From JBFXAN01 sp050184225 (GTDB lineage: Bacteria > Chloroflexota > Dehalococcoidia > CAUJGQ01): 63,842 bases of DNA. Position 1 is the first letter of the stretch. Each line of letters starts with the position of its first letter. The stretch spans positions 1-63,842 of the forward strand of contig JBFXAN010000014.1 in assembly GCA_050184225.1 (NCBI GenBank). Reading direction: 5' to 3'. The notes beneath the pieces were generated by a model. It was given only the letters and a program-made list of their open reading frames with translations, searched no databases and had not been told where the DNA came from. The position numbers and the translations under genes were made by a program. Positions 16,549 through 25,047 of this stretch are shown here, one piece after another.

Positions 16549-17496
16549 GTGCAGCGATATCTGGCTCGACGGCTGCTGCTGGCCATCCCCACGCTGTGGG
16601 GTGTGGCCACCTTCCTCTTTATCTTGATGCGTGTGCTGCCCTATAGCGCGATCGATATCCAGACGGCGGAATCCAGCGCCGACGCCTCGGTCAAGGAGCG
16701 GCTCGAAGACGAGTACGGGCTCAACGATCCGATCCTCGTCCAGTACGTGCGCTATCTTGGCCAGATCGTCCGTGGCGACTTTGGCCGCTCGCTCGTCTCC
16801 GACCGCACGGTCTGGGAAGAATTGCGCAACCGGCTGCCGGTGACGGCGGAACTGGCGATCATCGGAATCATCGCTTCGTTCTTCATCGCCGTGCCGATCG
16901 GCACGCTCTCGGCGGTGAAGCAGGACACCTGGATCGACTACGTGACCCGCGGCGGTGCGATCGCATTGATCGCGCTGCCCGGCTACGGCCTGGCGATCAT
17001 CATCCTCGTGCTCGGCTCGCGCTGGTTCCAGTGGGCGCCGCCGACGACCTACACGCCGTTCACCGAGGATCCGCTCGCCAACCTGAGCATCATGATCTTG
17101 CCGGCACTGCTGCTCAGTGTCGGGCTCTCCGGCGGGCTGATGCGGCTGACGCGCACGCAGATGCTCGAGGTGTTGCGGCAGGACTACGTCCGCACCGCCC
17201 GCGCCAAGGGACTGCGCGAGCGGTCGGTGCTGGTCCGGCACGCGCTGAAGAATGCGCTGATCCCGATCATCACTGTGCTCGGCCTGGAACTGCCGATCAT
17301 CGTCGGCGGCACGGTGATCATCGAGACGATCTGGCTCTTGCCGGGTATGGGCCGCTATCTGGTCGACTCCGTCAATGGCCTGGACTATACCGTGGTGCAG
17401 TCGGTCAACTTGATCGCCGCCACCGTCGTGATCCTATCGAACATCCTCGTCGATATGACCTACGCCATCGTCGACCCGAGGATTCGCTATCGGTGA
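16549..17496 (+). CDS. Oligopeptide ABC transporter permease, DppB/OppB type (locus 2)
   Basis: 315 aa from GTG 16549, directly after a GGGAGGGAG ribosome site; an in-frame TTG at 16486 would add residues upstream of the predicted transcription start. Starts QRYLARRLLLAIPTLWGVAT, contains YLGQIVRGDFGRSLVSDRTV and the EAA loop RQDYVRTARAKGLRERSVLV, and ends YAIVDPRIRYR. Close paralogue of 6962-7906. Works with the permease and lipoprotein downstream; the ATPase must be encoded elsewhere. Confidence 0.93.
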   Translation: MQRYLARRLLLAIPTLWGVATFLFILMRVLPYSAIDIQTAESSADASVKERLEDEYGLNDPILVQYVRYLGQIVRGDFGRSLVSDRTVWEELRNRLPVTAELAIIGIIASFFIAVPIGTLSAVKQDTWIDYVTRGGAIALIALPGYGLAIIILVLGSRWFQWAPPTTYTPFTEDPLANLSIMILPALLLSVGLSGGLMRLTRTQMLEVLRQDYVRTARAKGLRERSVLVRHALKNALIPIITVLGLELPIIVGGTVIIETIWLLPGMGRYLVDSVNGLDYTVVQSVNLIAATVVILSNILVDMTYAIVDPRIRYR

Positions 17497-17580
17497 ACCC
17501 GGGAGCCGCGGGTTCGGTTCCTGGTTGATCCCACGCCCAACCAGGAGCCGGACCCGCCAACGCAGGAGCGGAACGGAACG

Positions 17581-18486
17581 ATGGTCAGTGTCGCCGATGC
17601 CTGGGAGTTTCATGGCCGGACGGTCGAGCGGCCCTTTGCCGTCCGCTGGTCGGGCCGGGTCTGGTGGTTTATCCGGCGGAAGCCGTTGGGCGCGGTCGGC
17701 GCGTTCCTCGTGCTGGTCGTGCTGCTGGCGGGGCTGCTGGCGCCGTGGATCGCGCCGTACAGCTACAGCGAGCAGAACCTGCGCGACAAGTTCCAACCGC
17801 CCTCCCGCGACCACTGGATGGGGACGGACGAGCTGGGACGGGATATCTTCACCCGTATCCTCTACGGCGCGCGGGTGTCGATCGTGATTGGGTTTACCGT
17901 CGTGGTGATCAGCGTGACGCTGGCGGTGGCGCTCGGCATCCTGACGGGCTACTACGGCGGTTGGTTCGATACGCTGGCGCAACGCGGGATCGACATCTGG
18001 ATCGCCTTTCCCGACCTGATCCTGCTAATCACGATCATCGCCGTCTTCGGCGTCGGGCTGCCACAACTGATCCTGGCGCTGGCGATCGGCCGGTTTGCCG
18101 GTTCGTCGCGATTGCAGCGCGGGCTGGTCCTGTCCCTCAAGCAGAACCAGTACATCGAAGCGGGGCGGACGGTGGGAGCGTCGGACCTGCGGATCATGTC
18201 CCGGCATCTGCTGCCCAACCTCGTGCCGTTCATCCTGGTCAGCGCCTCGATCGGGCTGGGCGGCGCCATCCTGGCAGAATCGTCGCTCAGCTTCCTCGGT
18301 CTGGGCGTGCCGCCGCCGAACCCGACCTGGGGCGGCATGCTGAACAAGGGCCGCTCGTACATCACGATCGCGCCGCATATGGTCGTCTGGCCGTTCATCG
18401 CGCTGGCGATGGCAGTCTTCGGCTTCAACGTCCTCGGCGATGCACTCCGGGACGTGCTCGACCCGCGGCTGCGCGGTAGCCGGTAG
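17581..18486 (+). CDS. Oligopeptide ABC transporter permease, DppC/OppC type (locus 2)
   Basis: 301 aa, 84 nt after the first permease. Has the OppC N-terminal segment (RRKPLGAVGAFLVLVVLLAG), HWMGTDELGRDIFTRILYGA, the EAA loop (IEAGRTVGASDLRIMSRHLL) and the C-terminal LGDALRDVLDPRLRGSR. Forms the second half of the membrane channel. Paralogue of 7916-8824 but in a locus with different gene order (permeases before the binding protein). Confidence 0.93.
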   Translation: MVSVADAWEFHGRTVERPFAVRWSGRVWWFIRRKPLGAVGAFLVLVVLLAGLLAPWIAPYSYSEQNLRDKFQPPSRDHWMGTDELGRDIFTRILYGARVSIVIGFTVVVISVTLAVALGILTGYYGGWFDTLAQRGIDIWIAFPDLILLITIIAVFGVGLPQLILALAIGRFAGSSRLQRGLVLSLKQNQYIEAGRTVGASDLRIMSRHLLPNLVPFILVSASIGLGGAILAESSLSFLGLGVPPPNPTWGGMLNKGRSYITIAPHMVVWPFIALAMAVFGFNVLGDALRDVLDPRLRGSR

Positions 18487-18488
18487 AA

Positions 18489-18547
18489 GTTCCACATCCC
18501 TGGTTCCATGTTCCGTCTGGCAGTGGAATGAACCGGGAAATGTGAAC
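18489..18547. repeat. Imperfect inverted repeat between permease and binding protein (locus 2)
   Basis: Begins 3 nt after the permease stop. Left arm GTTCCACATCCCTGGTTCC pairs imperfectly with the complement of the 18525-18547 segment (GGAATGAACCGGGAAATG...). The words (CCTGGTTCC, GTTCC) recall the palindrome at 49195-49260, so it may be a degenerate member of that family. Confidence 0.45.
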
Positions 18548-18581
18548 GGTGAAGCAGGAATTGCATTGAGGGAGGGGTTCG

Positions 18582-20387
18582 ATGACGGCAATGTCGGTCT
18601 GGCAGCGACGGGTCAGCCGGCGGCGGACGCTGCTGGTTGGGGGAGGAGCGGCCGCATTCCTGGCGGCGTGCGGCGGCGGAGGCGACAAGGAGGAACCTGG
18701 GGCGGGCGCTGTCGAAGGGTTGCAGCAGAGCAGCCAGGCGGCGGCCGGCGATGAGACGGCGGAGGCACAGCCGGGCGGCACGTTCCGCTACCGGACGTCA
18801 ACCGACTATCCGACGCTCGACCCGTTCAAGAGCGCCAGCTTCGCAGCGCAGTATCACGGCGCCTTCGTCTACAGCCGGCTGTCGGCGTTCAAGACCGGAC
18901 CGGGCATCGACCCGCGTGAGTACGCGCTGACGGAGGACGCCGCCACCGGGTTCGAGACGGCGGACGGACTCAGCTATATCTACAAGCTGCGGCCGAACAA
19001 CCTGTACCACAACATCGCGCCGGTCAACGGCCGGGCGATGGACTCCGGCGACGTCAAGTTCAGCTACGAGCGATTTGTCGAGGTTTCGCCGAGCCAGAAG
19101 GCGCTGACCAATCTGATCGAGAGCGTGGAGACACCCGATCCGCTGACCGTGATCTTCAAGCTGAAACTGAAGTATGCGCCGTTCCCGACGCAGATGGCGG
19201 CGACGTCAGAGGCGCTGTGGCTCTACCCGAAGGAGGCGGCGGACTACGATCCCGCGAAGGTGCAGATCGGCACCGGCCCGTTCCTCTTCGAGAAGGACAC
19301 GCCGTCGGTCGGCACGACCTACAACAAGAACCCGGCATGGTGGTGGAAGGGGCGGCCCTTTGTCGACCGGGTCGAGCGGATCATCATCCCGGAGAAGGCA
19401 CAGGATCTCGCGCAGTTCATCGCCAAACGCACTGACACCTACGCGCCATCGAACGACGAGGTGCTGGAGGTACGCAACCAGGCGCCGGAGGCGACGCTGT
19501 TCAAGAACGACATCGGCACCGGCTTCGGGTTCATCTACTTCTCCGGCGTCGAGCAGGACTCACCGTTCAAGGATGCGCGCGTGCGCCGGGCGGTGTCGAT
19601 GGCGCTGGACCGCGACGCGCTGCTGGAGAGCGCGAGTAATGCGGCGGCGCTGGACAAGGCGGGCATCCCGATCGACATCGCCTGGGAGAACGCGCCGGTC
19701 GCACCCGGCTGGAAGAAGTGGTGGATCGACCCGAAGGACCCGAGCTTCAAAGAGGGACAGTGGTACGCGTTCAACCTGAAAGAGGCGAAGGCACTGCTTA
19801 GCGCGGCGGGGTTTGCCGACGGCTTCAAGACCGAGTTCCACTTCACGCCGACCCGCTACGGTACGACCTTCGACAGCCAGGCCGAGGCGATCATCGAGAT
19901 GATGAAGCAGCTCGGGCTGGAGCTGGATGTGAAGGTGGACGACTACAACCGCGTCTATATCCCTGAGGTCTTCACCAAGGGCAACTTCAACGGCATGGTC
20001 TACGGGCTGCAATCCGGCTTCCAGGACATCGACGGCATCATCTATAACATGTTCCACCCGAAGGGGACGCGGAACCATAGCAAGGTCAACGTGCCGGAGG
20101 GGACGCTCTTCCAGGACGGTGGTCGGCTGACGGGCATGGTCGAGGCGCAACGGGTGGAGGTCGATGAGACGAAGCGTGTCGGGCTGATCCACGAGATCCA
20201 GCGCTACGCATCGGAGAACATGATCTACGTGCCGGCGGTGACGACCGGCAACTTCTCGACCTTCACGATGGCGTGGCCGTGGCTGCACAATACCCGCGCC
20301 TACCGCTCGGTCACCTACGCGCAGGCGAACGAGGCGTGGGCGCACTACTGGGTCGACGAGGCGAAGAAGAAGGAGATGGGGGCATAG
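18582..20387 (+). CDS. Oligopeptide ABC transporter substrate-binding lipoprotein (locus 2)
   Basis: 601 aa; GGGAGGGG precedes the ATG. N-terminus has SRRRTLLVGGGAAAFLAAC with a lipobox Cys30, then a Gly/Glu/Ala linker. Family-5 pattern: GGTFRYRTSTDYPTLDPFKS, DGLSYIYKLRPNNLYHN, SGDVKFSYERFVEVSP, IGTGPFLFEKD and DARVRRAVSMALDRDALLES. Binds oligopeptides or another solute outside the membrane. Clearly diverged from the locus 1 binding protein, so a different substrate range is likely. Ends 8 bp before a strong palindrome. Confidence 0.92.
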   Translation: MTAMSVWQRRVSRRRTLLVGGGAAAFLAACGGGGDKEEPGAGAVEGLQQSSQAAAGDETAEAQPGGTFRYRTSTDYPTLDPFKSASFAAQYHGAFVYSRLSAFKTGPGIDPREYALTEDAATGFETADGLSYIYKLRPNNLYHNIAPVNGRAMDSGDVKFSYERFVEVSPSQKALTNLIESVETPDPLTVIFKLKLKYAPFPTQMAATSEALWLYPKEAADYDPAKVQIGTGPFLFEKDTPSVGTTYNKNPAWWWKGRPFVDRVERIIIPEKAQDLAQFIAKRTDTYAPSNDEVLEVRNQAPEATLFKNDIGTGFGFIYFSGVEQDSPFKDARVRRAVSMALDRDALLESASNAAALDKAGIPIDIAWENAPVAPGWKKWWIDPKDPSFKEGQWYAFNLKEAKALLSAAGFADGFKTEFHFTPTRYGTTFDSQAEAIIEMMKQLGLELDVKVDDYNRVYIPEVFTKGNFNGMVYGLQSGFQDIDGIIYNMFHPKGTRNHSKVNVPEGTLFQDGGRLTGMVEAQRVEVDETKRVGLIHEIQRYASENMIYVPAVTTGNFSTFTMAWPWLHNTRAYRSVTYAQANEAWAHYWVDEAKKKEMGA

Positions 20388-20395
20388 ACGAATAA

Positions 20396-20462
20396 GTCAC
20401 CACCAAGACACAAAGGCACCAAGATTCATAGAGACTTGGTGCCTTTGTGTCTTGGTGGTGAC
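20396..20462. repeat. CACCAAG-type palindrome (bidirectional terminator candidate)
   Basis: Perfect 28-bp arms (20396-20423 and 20435-20462) with an 11-nt loop, between the convergent binding-protein and PPOX genes. The arm begins GTCACCACCAAGACACAAAG. Related words (GGTGCCTTTGTGCCTTGG near 26999; ACACCAAAGG near 29821) occur elsewhere in the window as single or degenerate arms. Confidence 0.9.
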
Positions 20463-20468
20463 GTGCGG

Positions 20469-20879
20469 TTAGCCCATCTGGGTGGTGTGTTGCGGACGTA
20501 CCTTGACGACGACGCGCTCGTCTTCGGGGCGGCTCCAGGGATAGACATCCTGGTCGATGTACTTCTTCGCCATCTTGTTGATGAAGGCGTTGTCCGGGTC
20601 GTCCTCGACGCCTTCCACGACGCCGCGGACTTCGAGGTAGCGATAGGGGTTTTCCGGGTCGGTCATCGAGAGGGCGATGCGGGGATCGCGCCCCAGATTG
20701 TTGAACTTCTGACGGGCCTTGGTCTGGCTGAAGAGGATGTGCTGTCCATCCCAATCGATCCAGACCGGTGTCGTCTGCGGCTCGCCCTTTGGCCCGATCG
20801 TCGCGATATGCGCGAACGATGGCTTGGTGAGAAGATCCTGGTACTTCTCCGGGATCGCCGTCTCTGCCTTGCTGGTCAT
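20469..20879 (-). CDS. PPOX-class (pyridoxamine 5'-phosphate oxidase-like) split-barrel protein
   Basis: 136 aa; the ATG is preceded by GGAGG. Seen: FAHIATIGPKGEPQTTPVWI, ILFSQTKARQKFNNLGRDPR and LSMTDPENPYRYLEVRGVVE, the pattern of the F420/FMN-dependent PPOX family (TIGR03618-like, from memory). Likely cytosolic dimer reducing a small substrate with F420H2 or FMN; the substrate is unknown. A second split-barrel protein lies at 22656-23189. Convergent with the binding-protein gene. Confidence 0.87.
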   Translation of the reverse strand: MTSKAETAIPEKYQDLLTKPSFAHIATIGPKGEPQTTPVWIDWDGQHILFSQTKARQKFNNLGRDPRIALSMTDPENPYRYLEVRGVVEGVEDDPDNAFINKMAKKYIDQDVYPWSRPEDERVVVKVRPQHTTQMG

Positions 20880-20983
20880 GAATTCCTCCGAAAGTAGACT
20901 CGGTCGATGCGTCTATGCTAACGAAGTAGTAGCTTCCAATCAATCGTAAGGAAAATGCGGGCGCCGATGCCGCTCGGTGAGGG

Positions 20984-21892
20984 ATGACACCGCACGGCAT
21001 CGACCGTGACGGTATGATGACGGGCATGGTAAATGAGCGTACCGGTCCGGGTTCCGACGCTGTGGCCGGACCGGCGCCGATGCCGCGAGAGATCATCGAC
21101 TACTACTCCCAGGCGCCGGAGACCGAGCGGCTGACCGTGAACGCGGACGGCGAGCTTGAGTTCGCACGGACGATGGAGATTATCACGCGGCACCTACCGC
21201 CCGCGCCGGCGGTGGTGCTCGACGTGGGTGGCGGTACCGGTGTGTACGCGGCGCCGCTGGCGCGGGCGGGGTATGCGGTCAACCTGCTGGACCTGATTCC
21301 GGTGCATGCCTGGCAGGCGCGGGCGGTATCGCGGCAGCAGGCGGCCCATCCCCTGTCGGGCATCCTCCTCGGCGATGCGCGGGCGCTGCCGTGGCGGGAC
21401 GAATGCGCCGATGTCGTGCTCCTGCTGGGTCCGTTGTATCATCTGACCGAGCGCGAAGACCGGTTGCGGACGCTCGCGGAGGCACGGCGCGTGCTTCGTC
21501 CCGGCGGCGTCGTCTGTGCGATCGGCGTCTCCCGCTTCGCGTCGCTGATGGCCGGCCTCTACTACAACCAATTGGAGGACCCGGAGTACGTCCCGCTCGT
21601 CGAGCAGGATCTGCGGGACGGTCAGCACCGGAACCCCACGCCGCGAAACTACTGGACCACGGCCTTCTTCCACCATCCGGATGAGCTGCGGGGTGAAGTC
21701 GAAGCGGCTGGGTTTGGCGTGGCCGAGGTGGCGGCGGTCGAGGGACCGCAGTTCGCCGTGCGCGACCTGTCGCACTGGTGGAACGACGCGCACCGTCGCG
21801 CGCTGCTCCTCTGGGCGATCCGGTCGGTGGAGCATGAGCCGTCGCTGCTCGGTCTGAGCTCACACGTGATGGTGGTTGGGCGGAAGGGCTAA
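20984..21892 (+). CDS. Class I SAM-dependent methyltransferase
   Basis: Up to 302 aa. The start is uncertain: ATG 20984 follows GGTGAGGG closely, but 21026 or 21080 (MPREIIDYYSQAPE) would also keep the whole domain. Motif I is VVLDVGGGTGVYAAPLARAG, motif II NLLDLIPVHAWQAR, then ADVVLLLGPLYHLTEREDRL and ARRVLRPGGVVCAIGVSRF. The C-terminal part (FHHPDELRGEVEAAGFGV) is the usual Methyltransf_11/25-type cap. Acceptor unknown. Divergent from the PPOX gene. Confidence 0.85.
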   Translation: MTPHGIDRDGMMTGMVNERTGPGSDAVAGPAPMPREIIDYYSQAPETERLTVNADGELEFARTMEIITRHLPPAPAVVLDVGGGTGVYAAPLARAGYAVNLLDLIPVHAWQARAVSRQQAAHPLSGILLGDARALPWRDECADVVLLLGPLYHLTEREDRLRTLAEARRVLRPGGVVCAIGVSRFASLMAGLYYNQLEDPEYVPLVEQDLRDGQHRNPTPRNYWTTAFFHHPDELRGEVEAAGFGVAEVAAVEGPQFAVRDLSHWWNDAHRRALLLWAIRSVEHEPSLLGLSSHVMVVGRKG

Positions 21893-21920
21893 GCCTGTGG
21901 CTATCCGTCGGTCGCCACCC

Positions 21921-22502
21921 TCACGCGCCGCCCTTCCAGGTTGCGACCGCCTGAAAGAGGTTGGGGTAGTTCACGACCAGACCATCGCCGTCCACGGTGA
22001 TGTCGGCGACGAAGCCCGGCGGGTAGCCTTCATAGCGCCAGCGGTCCGGCGCCAACCGCGTGTACTGCTGCCGGACAGCAGTCACGGCCAGGTCCGGTGG
22101 TGCGATGTACGCGACCGGGATCGTGCGTCGATCCCCAACGGCGAATCCCAGGCGGCGGACCGGCAGTGAGTTGGTCAGTGGCGTCCAGGCGATGTCGATA
22201 TCGACACATCCGGCGAGATCGGGACGTGGGCCGTTGGCATCGCGCCACTCGCCGGAGGCGCTTCGTCGCAGGCGCAGCCGGTGGGTGGCGCCTGCCATCG
22301 ACCACATCGCCGCAACGCCGATGACACTCCAGGCCGCGTCGACGTCGATGCGGTAGCTGGCCCTGACCGGCAGTCCCTCCTCGACGCCGGCCATGCGGCT
22401 GTCGATCCAATAACCCCAGGGGCATTGGCGGATCTCGACGTGCTCGGCGCCGGGTGCGTGGAGGGCGAGCCAGAGAACGGTTCGATGCAGATCACCGGAC
22501 AT
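21921..22502 (-). CDS. Putative glycolipid-binding domain protein (DUF1089-like)
   Basis: 193 aa. Seen: GVEEGLPVRASYRIDVDAAW, a central beta-rich run with WSMAGATHRLRLRRSASGEW, DIDIAWTPLTNSLPVRRLGF and the end DGLVVNYPNLFQAVATWKGG. These match my memory of proteins annotated as putative glycolipid-binding; the biochemical role is not established. No signal peptide. Its ATG overlaps the first two bases of the repeat element at 22501, so the element may have replaced the original upstream region. Confidence 0.7.
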   Translation of the reverse strand: MSGDLHRTVLWLALHAPGAEHVEIRQCPWGYWIDSRMAGVEEGLPVRASYRIDVDAAWSVIGVAAMWSMAGATHRLRLRRSASGEWRDANGPRPDLAGCVDIDIAWTPLTNSLPVRRLGFAVGDRRTIPVAYIAPPDLAVTAVRQQYTRLAPDRWRYEGYPPGFVADITVDGDGLVVNYPNLFQAVATWKGGA

Positions 22503-22663
22503 ACCTAACCCCCCGGCCCCCTTCCCTCGCAGGGAAGGGGGAGTCCTCTCCAGCGATGGTTGATGAGGGATGGTCTTGCTGCAACCAAGCGAGCTACTGG
22601 CACACCACGGTTGATGCGTGCACCCCCTTCCCTGCGAGGGAAGGGGGTCGGGGGGTTAGGTAT
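22501..22663. mobile_element. MITE-like 163-bp element with CCTAACCCCCCGG terminal inverted repeats
   Basis: Begins ATACCTAACCCCCCGG and ends with its complement (18 of 19 terminal bases match). Each end also folds on itself through CCCCCTTCCC/GGGAAGGGGG. The 80-bp middle has no ORF. A third copy of the end starts at 63823 and runs off the window. All three ends follow a C. It provides the TAA stop of the 22656 gene on the minus strand. No transposase is present, so movement, if any, would be in trans. Confidence 0.7.
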
Positions 22664-23189
22664 GCTCAAACCTATACCGAGTCAGTGTCTTGGGGAACTC
22701 CCTCCAGGCAAAGGCAATGCGCGGGTGCATCGACCAGAGGCCGCCGTTGTCCCATTGATCGGGGGCGGGTTTGTAGTCGTGGGAGGCGGCGTACTTCTCG
22801 GTGAAGTTTGCGGAGAGGCGTTCGGCGAGGGCGCGATCCGGTTTTCCGTGCTCATATGCCTCGCCTTCGAGGATGACGACCTCGTCGCCGCTCTCGAGAT
22901 GGACGGAGATCGCCGGGTTGGTGGCGATGTTGCGGGCGCGCCGGGTTTCGGGGCTGCCCTCGAAATAGAGAACACCGTCGATCCAGGCGGCCCAGGCGGG
23001 CATAGCGTGGGGGCGGCCATCCGGGCGGGTGGTGCTGAACCAATAGTTGCGGGCGCGTTCCAATCGTTCGGTCGCCCAACTCCAGGGAAGCAACCCCTCG
23101 TCGGTTTCCGGCGTGCCGTAGCCGTCGGGCATCTGAGGGCGTCCCACCGTCGGTTCGGCGCGCTCGTCGAGTTGTGTCTGCTCTGGCAC
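22656..23189 (-). CDS. Pyridoxamine 5'-phosphate oxidase-related FMN-binding protein
   Basis: 177 aa from GTG 23189, 8 nt after GAGGAG; an ATG 21 nt upstream lies on the ribosome site. Seen: WSWATERLERARNYWFSTTR, DGRPHAMPAWAAWIDGVLYF, RRARNIATNPAISVHLESGD and LSANFTEKYAASHDYKPAPD. The order fits a general-stress/PPOX split barrel that binds FMN or F420. The last codons and TAA stop come from the MITE-like element, hence the C-terminus may differ from orthologues. Confidence 0.85.
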   Translation of the reverse strand: MPEQTQLDERAEPTVGRPQMPDGYGTPETDEGLLPWSWATERLERARNYWFSTTRPDGRPHAMPAWAAWIDGVLYFEGSPETRRARNIATNPAISVHLESGDEVVILEGEAYEHGKPDRALAERLSANFTEKYAASHDYKPAPDQWDNGGLWSMHPRIAFAWREFPKTLTRYRFEHT

Positions 23190-23311
23190 GGTCGTATCTC
23201 CTCGCTTCAATGATCTGTCGTCAACATCACACCACTCGAGGATAAAGGAGCATTCCAGACATCCTCTGTCATATTTGGCGGGTAGAATGGTGGCTGAGGT
23301 GCGAGGATCAC

Positions 23312-24307
23312 ATGCGTGCGGATCGGTTGCTTTCCATTCTCTTGCTGTTACAGGCGAACCGGCGGATGACGGCGCGCGACCTCTCGACGCGGCTGGAGGT
23401 ATCGGAGCGGACGATCCATCGCGATATGGAATCGCTGAGCGCGGCCGGGGTGCCGGTGTTTGCGCTGCGGGGGAACGGCGGCGGTTGGGTGTTGCCCGAT
23501 GCCTACCGGACGACGGTGACGGGGCTGACCGAACCGGAGATCCAGGCGCTGTTCGTCAGCACGCCGCCGCGGGTGCTCGCCGATCTCGGGCTGCGCCGGG
23601 CGTCGGAGGCGGCGCTGGTGAAGCTGCTGGCGGAACTGCCTGCCGTCTCGCGTCGCGACGCCGAGTATGCGCGGCAGCGGATCCTCGTAGACAGCAGCGG
23701 CTGGCGGCGGTCGGAGGAATCGGTGCCACACCTGCCGGCGATCCAGGCGGCGGTCTGGCAGGAACGGCGTCTACGGTTGCTGTATCAGCGGCCGGGGGGC
23801 GGCGCATCCGAGCGTGTCGTCGATCCGCTTGGGTTAGTGGCGAAGGGGAGCTTGTGGTACCTCGTCGCCGCCGTCGAGGGTGAACCCCGTACCTATCGCG
23901 TCTCGCGCGTGCAGACGGCCGAACTACGAGCGGAGGCATGTGTGCGGCCGCCGGATTTCGACTTGGCGACATACTGGGCGCGGTCGAGTGCGGCGTTCGT
24001 GGCGGCGCTGCCGCGCTATCCGCTGACCGTGCGCGTCGCGCCAGAGGCGCTGCCCCGCGCCACCAACCCGGCGGGGTACGTCCGGGTCGAGGAGGTCGGG
24101 CCGGTGGACACCGCTGGCTGGACCATGCTCTCGTTGCGCGCAGACATCGAGGAGGAGGCGTGTGGCTACGTCTTCAGCTTCGGCACGCGGATGGAGGTAC
24201 TCGACCCGCCAGAGTTGCGCGAGCGGATGGCGCGGTTCGCGGCGGAGGTGGCCGGCCTCTATGGTGTTCATGGTGAAGGAAGGGCGTCGGGCACGTTGTC
24301 ATCCTGA
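23312..24307 (+). CDS. YafY-type transcriptional regulator, HTH_11 plus WYL domain
   Basis: 331 aa. N-terminal winged helix (RADRLLSILLLLQANRRMTA, STRLEVSERTIHRDMESLSA) followed by the WYL domain (QAAVWQERRLRLLYQRPGGG, VDPLGLVAKGSLWYLVAAVE, RTYRVSRVQTAELRAEA) and a C-terminal WCX-like region. WYL domains bind nucleic acids or small ligands and switch DNA binding. No obvious operon partner. The last residues (GTLSS) and the TGA stop are read from the left arm of the palindrome at 24296-24371. Confidence 0.9.
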   Translation: MRADRLLSILLLLQANRRMTARDLSTRLEVSERTIHRDMESLSAAGVPVFALRGNGGGWVLPDAYRTTVTGLTEPEIQALFVSTPPRVLADLGLRRASEAALVKLLAELPAVSRRDAEYARQRILVDSSGWRRSEESVPHLPAIQAAVWQERRLRLLYQRPGGGASERVVDPLGLVAKGSLWYLVAAVEGEPRTYRVSRVQTAELRAEACVRPPDFDLATYWARSSAAFVAALPRYPLTVRVAPEALPRATNPAGYVRVEEVGPVDTAGWTMLSLRADIEEEACGYVFSFGTRMEVLDPPELRERMARFAAEVAGLYGVHGEGRASGTLSS

Positions 24308-24371
24308 ACGACGTGAAGGATCTCGGATGCAGTTAGACCTCCGAGATCCTTCACGTCGTTCAGGATGACAA
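24296..24371. repeat. GTCATCCTGA-type palindrome
   Basis: Perfect 32-bp arms (24296-24327, 24340-24371) with a 12-nt loop. The arm begins TTGTCATCCTGAACGACGTG. It provides the TGA stop of the WYL gene and lies between that gene and the convergent RmlC gene. The same family, with a slightly different stem, is at 58297-58372. Confidence 0.9.
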
Positions 24372-24400
24372 GCCAGGCAGGGATTGCTCGTGCAGACGCG

Positions 24401-24967
24401 CTAGCCCTCGAAGCGGAAGGCGGGGCGGGCGAGGTACTCCTGGAAGCTCATGCCGTTGCTGTCGCGGGTGGAGACGATCGGGTCGCGCACCGGCCAGTCG
24501 ATCGCAAGGTTGGGGTCGTCCCAGCGCACCGTCCCCTCGGAGGATGGGGCGTAGTAGCCGGTGCATTTGTATGCCACCTGGGCGAAGGGTGAGAGCGCGA
24601 CGAAGGCGTGGCCGAAGCCGGCCGGAACCATGAGTTGATCCTGGTTCTCGGCGGAGAGCTGGACGCCGACCCACTTCCCCAGCGTGGGGGAACCGACGCG
24701 CAGATCGACGGCCACGTCGAAGATCGCGCCCTCGGTGCAGCGGACGAGCTTGCCCATCGGCGCGGTCATGTCCTGATAATGGATGCCGCGCAGCACGCGC
24801 TCGCCGGAGCGGGAGTGGTTGTCCTGGACGAACTCGTAGTCGAGGCCGTGCTCGAGGTAGCGTTGCTTGTGGTAGCTCTCGATGAAGTAGCCGCGTTCGT
24901 CGCGGAAGAAGTCGGTGCGGATGATCACGACGCCCGAGAGCGCGGTAGGGATCACATCGATGTCCAC
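24401..24967 (-). CDS. rmlC: dTDP-4-dehydrorhamnose 3,5-epimerase
   Basis: 188 aa from GTG 24967 (AAGGCGG upstream), matching the usual family length. Seen: VVIIRTDFFRDERGYFIESY, VQDNHSRSGERVLRGIHYQD with the catalytic-type His, KLVRCTEGAIFDVAVDLR, MVPAGFGHAFVALSPFAQVA and YKCTGYYAPSSEGTVRWDDP. Epimerises C3 and C5 of dTDP-4-keto-6-deoxyglucose in the dTDP-L-rhamnose pathway. No RmlA, B or D is adjacent, so the rest of the pathway is elsewhere. Eighty nt downstream of the MTHFR-like gene on the same strand. Confidence 0.88.
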   Translation of the reverse strand: MDIDVIPTALSGVVIIRTDFFRDERGYFIESYHKQRYLEHGLDYEFVQDNHSRSGERVLRGIHYQDMTAPMGKLVRCTEGAIFDVAVDLRVGSPTLGKWVGVQLSAENQDQLMVPAGFGHAFVALSPFAQVAYKCTGYYAPSSEGTVRWDDPNLAIDWPVRDPIVSTRDSNGMSFQEYLARPAFRFEG

Positions 24968-25047
24968 GGTGCCGCCTTGTGCAGGAGGTTGCCGGTGCGG
25001 CCGATGCCTGGCGTGCCGATCCGGCCTGCTCATTATGCAACGATCGC

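Noticed and set aside
22501..22663. Insertion sequence
   Set aside because: Only 163 bp and no transposase; kept as a MITE-like element.
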